Positions 26,188 to 34,678 of a DNA stretch of 64,000 nt are shown in pieces. This stretch comes from an uncultured Corynebacterium sp. (GTDB taxonomy: Bacteria > Actinomycetota > Actinomycetes > Mycobacteriales > Mycobacteriaceae). Position 1 is the stretch's first letter. Each line of letters opens with the position of its first letter. The notes below the pieces were generated by a model that was not told where the DNA came from, searched no databases, and saw only the letters and a list, made by a program, of their open reading frames with translations. A program made the translations under genes and the position numbers. The DNA lies in the NCBI GenBank assembly GCA_943914465.1, contig CALUCD010000002.1, positions 258,931-322,930 on the forward strand, read 5' to 3'.

Positions 26188-28080
26188 GTGCAACAACGCC
26201 GAACACTCAACAGAACCTCAGTGAGGCCACATCCAGGCCGCACCGCAATCCTGGCCATTATTATCTCCGTCGCCGTCGTCGCCGCTGCTATGTTCGCCGG
26301 CAACCGCGTGTTGCAGGTGCAGTCCATCGCCCCCGCAAACATTGACGTCTACACCGACACCGACTCCTTCGCCGAAGGCGCCGACGTCACCATTGATGAC
26401 GCCGCAGTGCGCACCCAAGGCGGTGACGAGGACGACGGGCACCGCGTGGTCAAGGAATTCACGCGCGACCGCCAGTTCTCCATGTTTGCACTGACCTGGA
26501 CCGGCGAGCGCGACATCGTCGCTTACGTGCGCTCGCAGCTTCACGACGGCACCTGGTCCCCCTGGTACCTCATGGACCACGCCGACTCCCACGACGGCGC
26601 CACCCGCTACGGCACCGAACCCATTTACGTCGAACCAACCACCCGCGTCCAGGTCTCCACAGGCAACGTCGACCTACTCGAAGACGGCCGCGAAACCTCC
26701 GACGCCCCCACCACCGCCCGCGACCTTGAGGCTGTATTCATCGACGGCGGCAGCGGCACCGTCGACGGTGACATTGAGCAGGTCGCCGACTCCTACACCT
26801 ACGCCATGCCGAAGGTGATCACCCGCGCACAGTGGGGCGCCGGGGCAAGCAGCAACCCCACCTACACCGAGCCGGTCACCTCTGCCACCATCCACCACAC
26901 CGCCGGGTCCAACAACTACAGCGAAGCTGAAGCGCCCGGGGTCGTTCGCGGCATCTGGAGCTACCACGCCAAAACCCTCGGCTGGGGCGACGTGGGCTAC
27001 AACGCCATGGTGGATAAATACGGCAACATCTACGAAGGACGCGCCGGCGGCCTCGACCGCGCAGTGCAAGGCGCGCACGTCGGCGGCTTCAACCAAAACA
27101 CCTGGGGCGTCTCCGTACTGGGCAACTATCAGGCGGCGCAGCCGAGCACCAAAGCAGTCGCCGCATTAGGCGAGCTCATCGGCTGGAAAGCAGCCGTGGC
27201 AGGCTTCGACCCGACCGGCTCTGACTACCACCGTGCAGAATTCGCCTTCAAGGGTTCGCGCTACGCCCAAGGCCAAGGCGCGACCTTCCCCAACATCAAC
27301 GCCCACCGGGACTTCCACTACAACGAATGCCCCGGCGACAACCTCTACGCCCGCATGGATGACATCCGCCGCGCCGCAAAGGTCAAGTACGACGCGTTGA
27401 AGACCACGCACACCATCGCTGACCCAACCCGGCCAAACCCGGGCGAAAACACCAATGCGCCCGAATCCGGCACCAACGACAGCGTGGACAACCCCGATGG
27501 CTCAACCACCACCGTGACCCACCCCGACACGCAGCAGGCACCAACCTCCTCACTCGGGACCTCCCTGTCCGGCCTGTTGTCCGAGGAAGCGTCTGCCGTA
27601 GTCGCCGCAGCTGGCACCGTCGCCGGGTTGCTGCTGGTCTACGCCTACCAGCACGGCATGCTCACCCACGCCGTCGAAAACGTCGCCGGTGTTGAGCTGC
27701 TCTCCGGGCTGACCGTCAAAGACATCGCCCCCTACGTAGGCCCCGTACTCCAATTCATTGGCGGCAACGAAGTCGCAGACGTGTGGTACACACTCGAGCC
27801 CTCACTCGGTACGACTAGCGGCGCGATCGCTGGCGTCGGCGGTAGCGAAATCGCCTTCTACTCCGGCGGCCTCGGAGTCCGCGACCAAGCCGGCACGATC
27901 TTCGAGCTTAAAGACAAGATCGCCGACGCCTGGCTGCAGCAAGGCCTCGACGCCGGCCCACTCGGCCTGCCAATCTCGGTGGAACGCACAACCCCGAGCG
28001 ATGAGGTCCGCATGGACTTCCAGGGCGGCGCAATCGTCTACAACCCGGCCACCAACACGGTGAACATCATCACCAACTAG
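26188..28080 (+). CDS. Secreted PGRP-type N-acetylmuramoyl-L-alanine amidase
   Basis: The start is a GTG at 26188 with GGAG seven bases upstream; 630 residues. A signal anchor (about 16-35) is followed by an extracytoplasmic region. The peptidoglycan-recognition amidase domain (about 205-400) shows zinc-ligand regions TIHHTAGS and NAHRDFHYNECPGD and the fold motif YNAMVDKYGNIYEGR. A Pro/Thr/Ser linker, a hydrophobic segment (about 470-490) and an LGFP-like C-terminus (GLDAGPLGLPIS) follow. The latter is the cell-wall repeat also found in the mycolyltransferase at 7555. The position next to glf matches Rv3811. A role in wall remodelling is likely. Confidence 0.88.
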   Translation: MQQRRTLNRTSVRPHPGRTAILAIIISVAVVAAAMFAGNRVLQVQSIAPANIDVYTDTDSFAEGADVTIDDAAVRTQGGDEDDGHRVVKEFTRDRQFSMFALTWTGERDIVAYVRSQLHDGTWSPWYLMDHADSHDGATRYGTEPIYVEPTTRVQVSTGNVDLLEDGRETSDAPTTARDLEAVFIDGGSGTVDGDIEQVADSYTYAMPKVITRAQWGAGASSNPTYTEPVTSATIHHTAGSNNYSEAEAPGVVRGIWSYHAKTLGWGDVGYNAMVDKYGNIYEGRAGGLDRAVQGAHVGGFNQNTWGVSVLGNYQAAQPSTKAVAALGELIGWKAAVAGFDPTGSDYHRAEFAFKGSRYAQGQGATFPNINAHRDFHYNECPGDNLYARMDDIRRAAKVKYDALKTTHTIADPTRPNPGENTNAPESGTNDSVDNPDGSTTTVTHPDTQQAPTSSLGTSLSGLLSEEASAVVAAAGTVAGLLLVYAYQHGMLTHAVENVAGVELLSGLTVKDIAPYVGPVLQFIGGNEVADVWYTLEPSLGTTSGAIAGVGGSEIAFYSGGLGVRDQAGTIFELKDKIADAWLQQGLDAGPLGLPISVERTTPSDEVRMDFQGGAIVYNPATNTVNIITN

Positions 28081-29540
28081 GCCTGGTCATAGGAGCGGGC
28101 GACCGCATCCTCCCACCGCGCAATGAGCCGGTCCCGCTCGGGGCCGGCCATTGTGTTTGTAAAGGTGGTGGTCTCACCCAACGGCAACGGCGCGTTAATC
28201 AGCGACGCCCCAATGCCAGCTGCCGACGCCGCCCCCATCACCGTCGTCTCGATGTTGCCCGGGCGCACCACGCTGATACCCAAAATGTCCGCCTGCATCT
28301 GCATGAGCAGATCATTGTCCGTCATCCCGCCGTCAACTTTGAGCTGGTGCGGGTCGCCGCCCATCGCGCGCACCACCTCGAGCGTTTGCATGCACGTCGC
28401 TTCCAGCGCCGCACGAGCAATATGCCGCTTATCGACGAACCTGGTCAACCCCGCAATAATCCCCCGCGCATCCGCCCTCCACCGCGGCGCGAACAGGCCC
28501 GAAAACGCAGGCACAATCGTCACCCCACCCGAATCAGGCACCTGAGCCGCAAGCGTTTCAGACTCAGCAGCAGTAGCAAGAATGCCGAGCTGGTCACGCA
28601 ACCATTGGATAAGCGAGCCACCCACCGCCACCGAACCCTCCTGGGCATACACTGGCGGCTCCCCTTCCTGCTGATAGGCAACAGTGGTGAGCATCCCTGT
28701 CTCTGAATGCACCGGCGTCGTTCCCGTATTCAAAAGCATGAACAGGCCAGTGCCGTAGGTCATCTTCGCATCGTTGGCGTGCAGACAGTTCTGCCCGAAC
28801 AATGCAGCCTGCTGGTCACCCAGCACGCCCGTAATTGGCACCCCACCCAACGGCCCCCGGCTGCGCACCTTGCCGAAGTGCCCGATAGAAGGCTTGATCT
28901 CCGGCAGGATTTGGTGGGGGACCCGAAGCTCCTCGCATAGATCCTCATCCCACTGCAGTGTTTGCAGATCCATGAGCAACGTGCGGCTCGCGTTTGTGAC
29001 GTCAGTCAAGTGCAGCGAGTTCTTCGCGTCCCGCGAACCGCCGGTGAGGTTCCACATCAGCCAGGTATCAATCGTGCCCGCCAGCAGCTCACCCCGCTCG
29101 GCGCGCTGGCGGGCATCAGCGACATGATCCAGAATCCACGCCCACTTCGGCGCTGCAGGATATGAGTTATGCAGCAGGCCAGTTTTGCGCAGGTACTTCC
29201 CCTGGTCAGTGTCCTCCGGATTCGTTCGCGTGTCCTGCCACACGATCGCGTTATAAATCGGCTTGCCCGTGTCCTTTTCCCAGATCACAGCAGTTTCACG
29301 CTGGTTGGTAATCCCCAGCGCCGCGATATCCTCATCCGCGATATCTTTATCGGCCAGCGCCTCCACGATCGCCCGGCGGGTATTGCGCCAAATCTCGACC
29401 GGGTCATGCTCAACCCAGCCCTGTTTGGGCATATGTTGCCGGTGCTCGTACTGGGCCTGGGAGACCACGCGGCCCTCCTGGTCAGCAATGACCACCCTCG
29501 TTGAGGTCGTCCCCTGATCAATCGCGGCAATATACGACAT
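28077..29540 (-). CDS. glpK: Glycerol kinase
   Basis: Phosphorylates glycerol to sn-glycerol 3-phosphate. The 487-residue FGGY-family kinase has the N-terminal phosphate motif AIDQGTTSTR, the ALGITNQRET motif, the substrate region KWAWILDH and the C-terminal ATP site GGMTDNDLLMQMQAD. It converges with the amidase gene and the two stop codons overlap (28077-28080), leaving no intergenic terminator. It is functionally linked to the ugp transporter and glpQ genes later in the window. Confidence 0.95.
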   Translation of the reverse strand: MSYIAAIDQGTTSTRVVIADQEGRVVSQAQYEHRQHMPKQGWVEHDPVEIWRNTRRAIVEALADKDIADEDIAALGITNQRETAVIWEKDTGKPIYNAIVWQDTRTNPEDTDQGKYLRKTGLLHNSYPAAPKWAWILDHVADARQRAERGELLAGTIDTWLMWNLTGGSRDAKNSLHLTDVTNASRTLLMDLQTLQWDEDLCEELRVPHQILPEIKPSIGHFGKVRSRGPLGGVPITGVLGDQQAALFGQNCLHANDAKMTYGTGLFMLLNTGTTPVHSETGMLTTVAYQQEGEPPVYAQEGSVAVGGSLIQWLRDQLGILATAAESETLAAQVPDSGGVTIVPAFSGLFAPRWRADARGIIAGLTRFVDKRHIARAALEATCMQTLEVVRAMGGDPHQLKVDGGMTDNDLLMQMQADILGISVVRPGNIETTVMGAASAAGIGASLINAPLPLGETTTFTNTMAGPERDRLIARWEDAVARSYDQA

Positions 29541-29568
29541 AGGGCGATTGTAGGGGTGAGGCTTACCG

Positions 29569-29702
29569 ATCCTGGACTAGTGGTGAGTCCGAGGCGCTAG
29601 CCCAGGATGCATTCCGTCGCGAAGTCGGCGACTGCGACCAGGCAGTTTAGAACCACAATCTCATCCTGGGCTAGTGGCAATGCGAGGCTGCTAGCCCAGG
29701 AT
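29569..29702. repeat. Intergenic palindromic repeat, copy 2 (two hairpins)
   Basis: Two complete hairpins occur. ATCCTGGACTAG (29569) pairs with CTAGCCCAGGAT (29597), and ATCCTGGGCTAG (29663) pairs with CTAGCCCAGGAT (29691). In both, the arm starts are exactly 28 bp apart, giving 12-bp stems and 16-base loops. The loops share a pattern (TGG..A.T.CGAGGC.G). The hairpins are separated by 54 bp. The locus lies between the start of glpK and the DUF559-like gene, in a 378-bp stretch without a gene. Confidence 0.8.
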
Positions 29703-29790
29703 GGACGGCAGGCCCACAGGTCTATCCAAACTCGACGCACGAACCACCCTGCACGAAACGCGCTGCGCAACACACAACGCACGGCGGGAG

Positions 29791-29839
29791 CTATCCACAG
29801 ATCGGCAGACTTAAACCACTTTGCCGTGAGTTATCCACA
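29791..29839 (+). promoter_or_regulatory. Two DnaA-box-like sites
   Basis: CTATCCACA (29791-29799, one mismatch) and TTATCCACA (29831-29839, exact consensus) lie 40 bp apart in the same orientation, followed by an AT-rich stretch and then the DUF559-like gene. No dnaA, dnaN or replication gene is near, so this is not the chromosome origin. It may bind DnaA for gene control or titration, or be chance. Confidence 0.45.
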
Positions 29840-29918
29840 TCGCCGGAGCAACATATATTTCGTTTTTTGCCGGTTTGCGCCAGAATATTGAGAAGCAAAC
29901 GAAACTCAAGGGGGACGA

Positions 29919-30806
29919 ATGGCAGCAGACGCGACACTCGAGACGCCGAACCAACGCAGGCGTCAGGAAGAAGCAGCCCTGATCATGCGGGTGGCGGCCG
30001 GTACGAAAACCGCAGTGGTCACCGGACCTGCTGGGATTCGCTGGCAGGGACTTGCAACCCTGAACTGGGTGGAAAAAGTCGATCTACTTCTGCCCGGCAC
30101 ATCAAAGTCCTGGTGCACCAGCGCACGATACGATGATCGGCTCTACCACGGCGCAGCGCTCAAACCGGGCCAGTATCACACACTGAACGGGATTCGTGTC
30201 GCTAGCCTCATCCAGTGCTTTTTTGATAGCTACCGCTACCACGGCAGGTTGGAAGCCCTGGTCCAGATTGAATCTGCGCGGTGGCGGTGGCCTGAGCTGA
30301 CCGCCGATAACCTGCTCGAACGCTCAAGCCACCTCAGCAGAGCAGCGGGGATTCGCTCGTTTGAGCAGCTCATTCGCTATTCGACGCACACGTCACAAAG
30401 TCCACTCGAAACGCTCACACGAGATGCGCTGCTGACAGCTCTGGCCCATGGGAAACTTGATCGTGTCGAGTCGGTTGACTACCAGGTGGGTTTCCAGATT
30501 CATGCCTGGGATGGCTCGCCCACCCTCGCCGTTGTAGATCTGCTGATCAATGGATTCCTTGCGGTCGAAGCCGACGGGGACATCAAAACCGATGGCACAT
30601 TTGGTGATCCGGACATGGTGACGCAGAACGAGCGGCGCCGTGAGAAGGAATTGCAGAATCTGGGTCTGGTTGTGTTGCGCGTGAGCTGGACGAGTGTGAG
30701 CCGAGGCCAGTTCATCAACCAGCTCGATCATCTGCTTGCTACCTACCCTCGACCAACCGTGCCGCCCCGCCGAACGCGAATGGTTCCGCCACCCAGTGCG
30801 GCGTGA
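29919..30806 (+). CDS. DUF559/AbiEi-like protein with C-terminal endonuclease-like domain
   Basis: A 295-residue protein with AAGGGGG seven bases before the ATG. The N-terminal half resembles the AbiEi-type, winged-helix-associated proteins abundant in actinobacteria (ARYDDRLYHGAALKPG region). The C-terminal part (about 185-280) has the arrangement of a VSR/DUF559 nuclease: VDLLI, then LAVEADGD, then RREKELQNLGLVVLRVSW. The Asp/Glu placement fits a PD-(D/E)XK site. The function is unknown; nuclease activity is inferred only. It lies next to the palindromic repeat and two DnaA-like boxes, suggesting an accessory insertion. Confidence 0.72.
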   Translation: MAADATLETPNQRRRQEEAALIMRVAAGTKTAVVTGPAGIRWQGLATLNWVEKVDLLLPGTSKSWCTSARYDDRLYHGAALKPGQYHTLNGIRVASLIQCFFDSYRYHGRLEALVQIESARWRWPELTADNLLERSSHLSRAAGIRSFEQLIRYSTHTSQSPLETLTRDALLTALAHGKLDRVESVDYQVGFQIHAWDGSPTLAVVDLLINGFLAVEADGDIKTDGTFGDPDMVTQNERRREKELQNLGLVVLRVSWTSVSRGQFINQLDHLLATYPRPTVPPRRTRMVPPPSAA

Positions 30807-31634
30807 CTAAAACCAGTGCTCAAGCACAACCGCCACCCCGTCTTCGGCGTTGGAGGCGGTGACGTGGTCTGCGGCGTCAAGCACAACCGGTGCCGCGTTG
30901 GCCATGGCCACGCCCATCCCGGACCACGCGAGCATCTCCAGGTCATTGGGCATGTCACCGAATGCGATCACGTCGCGTGCTTCAACGCCGTAGTGCGCTG
31001 CAAGCACGGATACCCCGGTTGCCTTGTTCACCCCGGGGTGGGAAAACTCGATGAGCCCTTCGTTCATGGAGTAGGTCACGTGTGCGTCGGCAGGATCTAC
31101 CACGGGCGCGATGAGCTCGAACATGTCAGCCGATGTCATAGACGGGCACCTGATGAGCAGCTTCGCAGCCGGAACTGCGATGAGCTCCTCCACCGTCACC
31201 ACAGCGTATGCGGAGTCCCAGGCATCGGGGTTGTAGTCGCGGGTAACTAAGAAGCACTCTTCTTCCGGGGTGAGCGCGCTGGATCCGACGCGTTCCACGC
31301 TGTACCCGTGCGCCACATCGGCAAACAGGGGCTCAACCGCGGCAACGACGTCGCCCATAGCCTCAGGGGTGAGCTCGAAGGCGCGCAGGACGGTGTCGGT
31401 CCCCGGCTCGTAGACCACCGCGCCGTTCGCGCACACGCAAATCGGTGAAAACGGCAGCTGGTCGAGCACCGGCAGCAACCACCGGTGGGGCCGGCCGGTG
31501 GCCAGTCCGAATTGCGCCCCGCTGCGCACGGCGCGGCCAACAACGTCGCGCAGGCGCGGGGTCACGCGTCCGTGTGGGTTCAAAAACGTGCCATCAATGT
31601 CGCTGATGATGAGTTTCGGGGCCGTGGTGTTCAT
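30807..31634 (-). CDS. HAD-superfamily phosphatase (Cof type)
   Basis: A 275-residue hydrolase with motif I DIDGTFLN (nucleophile Asp about 12), motif II in LATGRP, a type-IIB cap in the middle and the motif III/IV region KATG...IAFGDMPNDLEML. Such enzymes remove phosphate from sugar phosphates, flavin mononucleotide or similar; the substrate cannot be assigned. It overlaps plsC by four bases. It converges with the DUF559-like gene with no gap, so both stop codons abut. Confidence 0.88.
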   Translation of the reverse strand: MNTTAPKLIISDIDGTFLNPHGRVTPRLRDVVGRAVRSGAQFGLATGRPHRWLLPVLDQLPFSPICVCANGAVVYEPGTDTVLRAFELTPEAMGDVVAAVEPLFADVAHGYSVERVGSSALTPEEECFLVTRDYNPDAWDSAYAVVTVEELIAVPAAKLLIRCPSMTSADMFELIAPVVDPADAHVTYSMNEGLIEFSHPGVNKATGVSVLAAHYGVEARDVIAFGDMPNDLEMLAWSGMGVAMANAAPVVLDAADHVTASNAEDGVAVVLEHWF

Positions 31635-32527
31635 CCACGTCCCTTCGCCCTTAACCGTGCGCGCCGTTGCTGTTTCGCTTCCTTTTTCGCCGCGCGTGCT
31701 TCTTTTTTCGCTGCCCGCGCTTCGCGCTCACGGCGGTAGATCTCGTCGGCTTCGGCCAGCGTGGGGGCGGAACCACCGAGGGATGCTGGCATCCAGGAGG
31801 CGCCGGCTGGGGGGTGGGTGAGGGCTGTGTATTGGTCACGTGATGCGTCGAGAAGCAACTGCATCTCGTGTTTGAGTGCTTCCGTGTCGCGTTCCGCGTC
31901 GCCGCTGATCGTGATGGGGTTGCCGTAGCGGATGATCACCGGGACGTTGCGGAAACGCTTCGGCAGGTCTTTGGTCCAGATGCGTTGCGATCCCCAGATC
32001 ACACACGGCACAAGTGGCGCACCTGCGGTGTATGCGATGCGGGCGGCGCCGGTTTTGAATTGCGCGAGTTCAAACGAGCGGGAGATGGTCGCCTCTGGGA
32101 AGATACCGACAATCCGGCCTTGCTCCAGCTCGGCTACGGCAGCATCGATTGAGGACGCCCCTGCGGCCCGGTTGACGGGCACGTGCCCCATCGAGCGCAG
32201 CAGGCTACCCAGCACCGGCACGTCGAAGACGCTTTTCTTCGCCATGAAGCGCACGAGCCGGGTGCCGCGCAGATGCGGGCCCACCCCGACCAGGATGAAG
32301 TCGTAGTACCCGGTGTGGTTTGCAGCAATGAGTGCCCCACCGGTTGCCGGGATGTGTTCGGCGCCATATACGGTGACGTCAATCTTGGAAGCGCGAAGGA
32401 GACGACGCGCCAAACGCACGACGAACTGGTAGCCGCGTTCCTGTGGCTCCGTCGGATGGTCCGCCACAGGCTCGAATGACGCTAGCACCCGGGCACCCCT
32501 GAGCTTGGTCATCTCCGGCTCTGTCAC
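31631..32527 (-). CDS. 1-acyl-sn-glycerol-3-phosphate acyltransferase (PlsC family)
   Basis: Probable phospholipid-synthesis acyltransferase of 298 residues. The catalytic HX4D motif appears as NHTGYYDF (about 70-77), and the substrate motif FPEATIS (about 139-145) is clear. The C-terminus is a highly basic, alanine-rich tail (AKKEARAAKKEAKQQRRARL), probably for membrane or nucleic-acid charge contact. It overlaps the serS end by four bases and the HAD start by four, indicating one operon. The order serS-plsC-HAD is kept in corynebacteria. Confidence 0.88.
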   Translation of the reverse strand: MTEPEMTKLRGARVLASFEPVADHPTEPQERGYQFVVRLARRLLRASKIDVTVYGAEHIPATGGALIAANHTGYYDFILVGVGPHLRGTRLVRFMAKKSVFDVPVLGSLLRSMGHVPVNRAAGASSIDAAVAELEQGRIVGIFPEATISRSFELAQFKTGAARIAYTAGAPLVPCVIWGSQRIWTKDLPKRFRNVPVIIRYGNPITISGDAERDTEALKHEMQLLLDASRDQYTALTHPPAGASWMPASLGGSAPTLAEADEIYRREREARAAKKEARAAKKEAKQQRRARLRAKGRG

Positions 32528-33777
32528 GGCGTCAGCACATCCTTGCCCACCCAGGGCCGAAGCGCTGCAGGTACCACAACCGAGCCATCGGCCTGCTGGT
32601 GGTTTTCCAAAATGGCGACCAGCCAGCGGGTAGTGGCCAGTGTGCCGTTCAAGGTCGCGGCGGTGCGGGTTTTGCCGTTTTCATCCCGGTAGCGCGTATT
32701 CAAGCGACGCGCCTGGAAGGTGGTGCAGTTGGAGGTGGAGGTCAGCTCGCGGTAGGTGTTTTGGGACGGCACCCACGCCTCGGTGTCGAACTTGCGGGCA
32801 GCAGACGAGCCAAGGTCCCCGGCGGCGACGTCGATCACGCGGTAGGGAACCTCAACGAGTGAGAGCATCTCGCGTTCCAGGTTGAGCAGACGCTGGTGCA
32901 TCGCCTCGGCATCCTCGGGTTTGCAGTAGGCGAACATTTCAAGTTTGTCGAACTGGTGGACACGCAGGATGCCTTTGGTGTCCTTGCCGTAGCTGCCAGC
33001 CTCGCGCCGGAAGCAGCTCGACCACCCGGCGTAGAGCAGCGGGCCGTTCGAAAGGTCAATGATCTCGTCGCTGTGGTAACCAGCCAGCGCCACCTCGGAG
33101 GTGCCAACCAGGTAGAGCTCATCGCGTTCAAGGTAGTAAATCTCGTCGTCGTGCGCGTCGAGGAAGCCGGTGCCGGCCATGATCTCCGGGCGCACAAGCA
33201 CCGGCGGGATGATGACCTTGAACCCCGCTTCGCGCGCTTTTTGAGCAGCGAGCATGAGCATGCCCAGCTGCATCCAGGCACCATCGCCCACGAGGTAGTA
33301 GAAGCGTGCACCGCCGACTTTCGCGCCGCGGGCCATGTCGATGATGCCAAGGCCCTCGCCGAGGTCCAGGTGGTCTTTCGGCTCGAATTCGAACTCCGGC
33401 ACATCGCCGACGTGTTCAAGGACGACAAAATCTTCCTCACCGCCAGCGGGCGCGCCTTCGATCGGGTTGGGGATGGCCACCTGCAGGCGCGCGACTTCCG
33501 CTTCCGCGGCCTGCTTGTGTTCTTCTGCGGCCTTGACGCGGGCCTTGAGCTCGTTGGAGCCTTCCAGCAGCGCGGGGCGATCTTCAGGTGCGGCTTGACC
33601 AATCTTTTTGCCGAACGCGTTCTGCTCGGCGCGCAGCTCGTCCGCGGTCTGGATGGCCGCGCGGCGAGTGTCGTCTGCCGTGAGCAGCTGGTCTACCAGG
33701 CCCGGGTCTTCCCCGCGGGCAACCTGCGACTGGCGGACGGCCTCGGGGTTCTCGCGCACACTTTTGAGATCGATCAC
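32524..33777 (-). CDS. serS: Seryl-tRNA synthetase
   Basis: Class II aminoacyl-tRNA synthetase charging tRNA-Ser. It has 417 residues with the N-terminal antiparallel coiled coil (about 30-105). The catalytic core shows motif 2 (SSCFRREAGSYGKDTKGILR) and motif 3 (LNGTLATTRWLVAILEN). First gene of serS-plsC-HAD and divergent from the GntR-type regulator, 119 bp away. A T-box was not seen in the leader. Confidence 0.97.
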   Translation of the reverse strand: MIDLKSVRENPEAVRQSQVARGEDPGLVDQLLTADDTRRAAIQTADELRAEQNAFGKKIGQAAPEDRPALLEGSNELKARVKAAEEHKQAAEAEVARLQVAIPNPIEGAPAGGEEDFVVLEHVGDVPEFEFEPKDHLDLGEGLGIIDMARGAKVGGARFYYLVGDGAWMQLGMLMLAAQKAREAGFKVIIPPVLVRPEIMAGTGFLDAHDDEIYYLERDELYLVGTSEVALAGYHSDEIIDLSNGPLLYAGWSSCFRREAGSYGKDTKGILRVHQFDKLEMFAYCKPEDAEAMHQRLLNLEREMLSLVEVPYRVIDVAAGDLGSSAARKFDTEAWVPSQNTYRELTSTSNCTTFQARRLNTRYRDENGKTRTAATLNGTLATTRWLVAILENHQQADGSVVVPAALRPWVGKDVLTP

Positions 33778-33896
33778 GCCTGTTTACTCTACAGTGTGCC
33801 CCCGACACAGCCCGGTGACGCACGCGCGCCCACAAATCACCGCCCATAAACCACCGTCAACAAACCACCTAGACTGGTAATAACCACCCGGGTACG

Positions 33897-34670
33897 ATGG
33901 GGTCCGTGATCACTGACGGCCCGGTACCCAAGCACGCGCAGCTGCGCGCAATCCTGGAACGGCGCTGCGTTGAAGAGCTCAAACCCGGCGATGCACTCCC
34001 CGGAGAACGCGCATTGGAAGAGGAGTTCGGCGTCTCTCGGATTACGGTACGCCGCGCGATTGGGGACTTGGTCAACGACGGCGTCCTGCGGCGCGTGCGC
34101 GGCAAAGGCACTTTCGTCGCCCCCGCAGCACTGGTCGGACGCACGTATGTCACCAGCCTGAGCGACCAGATGCGTCTCCAAGACGTGGAGGCCACGTCAA
34201 CCATCCTTACCTCTGCCATCGAGGCCGCGCCCCCTGACGTTGGGCGTTTCTTCGACACCGATCCCCACACTGCCCACGTGCATCTGCGGCGCCTGCGTTT
34301 GGGTGATGGCGAACCGTACGCGGTCGATGATGCGTGGTACAACGCCGAACTTGTCCCCGACCTGCTCGACCACGACCTCACCCAGTCCGTCTACTCGGTG
34401 CTGGAGAGCACCTACAACCTGGACATCACGGACGCTGAACAGAGCGTCACCGCGCGCAATGCAGACCCCTCGCAGGCCACGCTTCTCGACGTCGCCCCCA
34501 CCACCGCTCTCCTCCACGTCATCCGCCAGGCGCGCAGCGGGCAGCTGAGTGTAGAGTATTGCGCATCGATCTACCGTACTGATAGGTACCGGTTGCGAGC
34601 CCGGGTTGCCAGACAACTCACAGCGACCCCTATAGGGTCCCCACCATTCGACGACACCAATCAGGAATAA
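33897..34670 (+). CDS. farR: GntR-family (HutC/FarR subfamily) regulator
   Basis: A 257-residue regulator. The N-terminal winged helix (about 10-75) includes ALEEEFGVSRITVRRAIGDL and GKGTFV. The C-terminal UTRA-type ligand domain has VHLRRLRLGDGEPYAVDDAWYN. Divergent location next to serS is that of FarR in Corynebacterium glutamicum, which controls amino-acid biosynthesis genes; the symbol rests on this synteny. A GTG three codons downstream of the ATG at 33897 is an equally good start, and upstream there is no strong ribosome-binding site. It is not part of the hut cluster despite the HutC subfamily name. Confidence 0.82.
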   Translation: MGSVITDGPVPKHAQLRAILERRCVEELKPGDALPGERALEEEFGVSRITVRRAIGDLVNDGVLRRVRGKGTFVAPAALVGRTYVTSLSDQMRLQDVEATSTILTSAIEAAPPDVGRFFDTDPHTAHVHLRRLRLGDGEPYAVDDAWYNAELVPDLLDHDLTQSVYSVLESTYNLDITDAEQSVTARNADPSQATLLDVAPTTALLHVIRQARSGQLSVEYCASIYRTDRYRLRARVARQLTATPIGSPPFDDTNQE

Positions 34671-34678
34671 TCGCTGGC

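Noticed and set aside
29791..29839. Chromosomal replication origin
   Set aside because: Only two DnaA-like boxes and no dnaA, dnaN, recF or gyrB nearby.
33897..34670. The GntR/HutC-type gene as regulator of the hut cluster
   Set aside because: It lies beside serS, 10 kb from hut, where FarR is found; the IclR gene inside the hut cluster is the better candidate.
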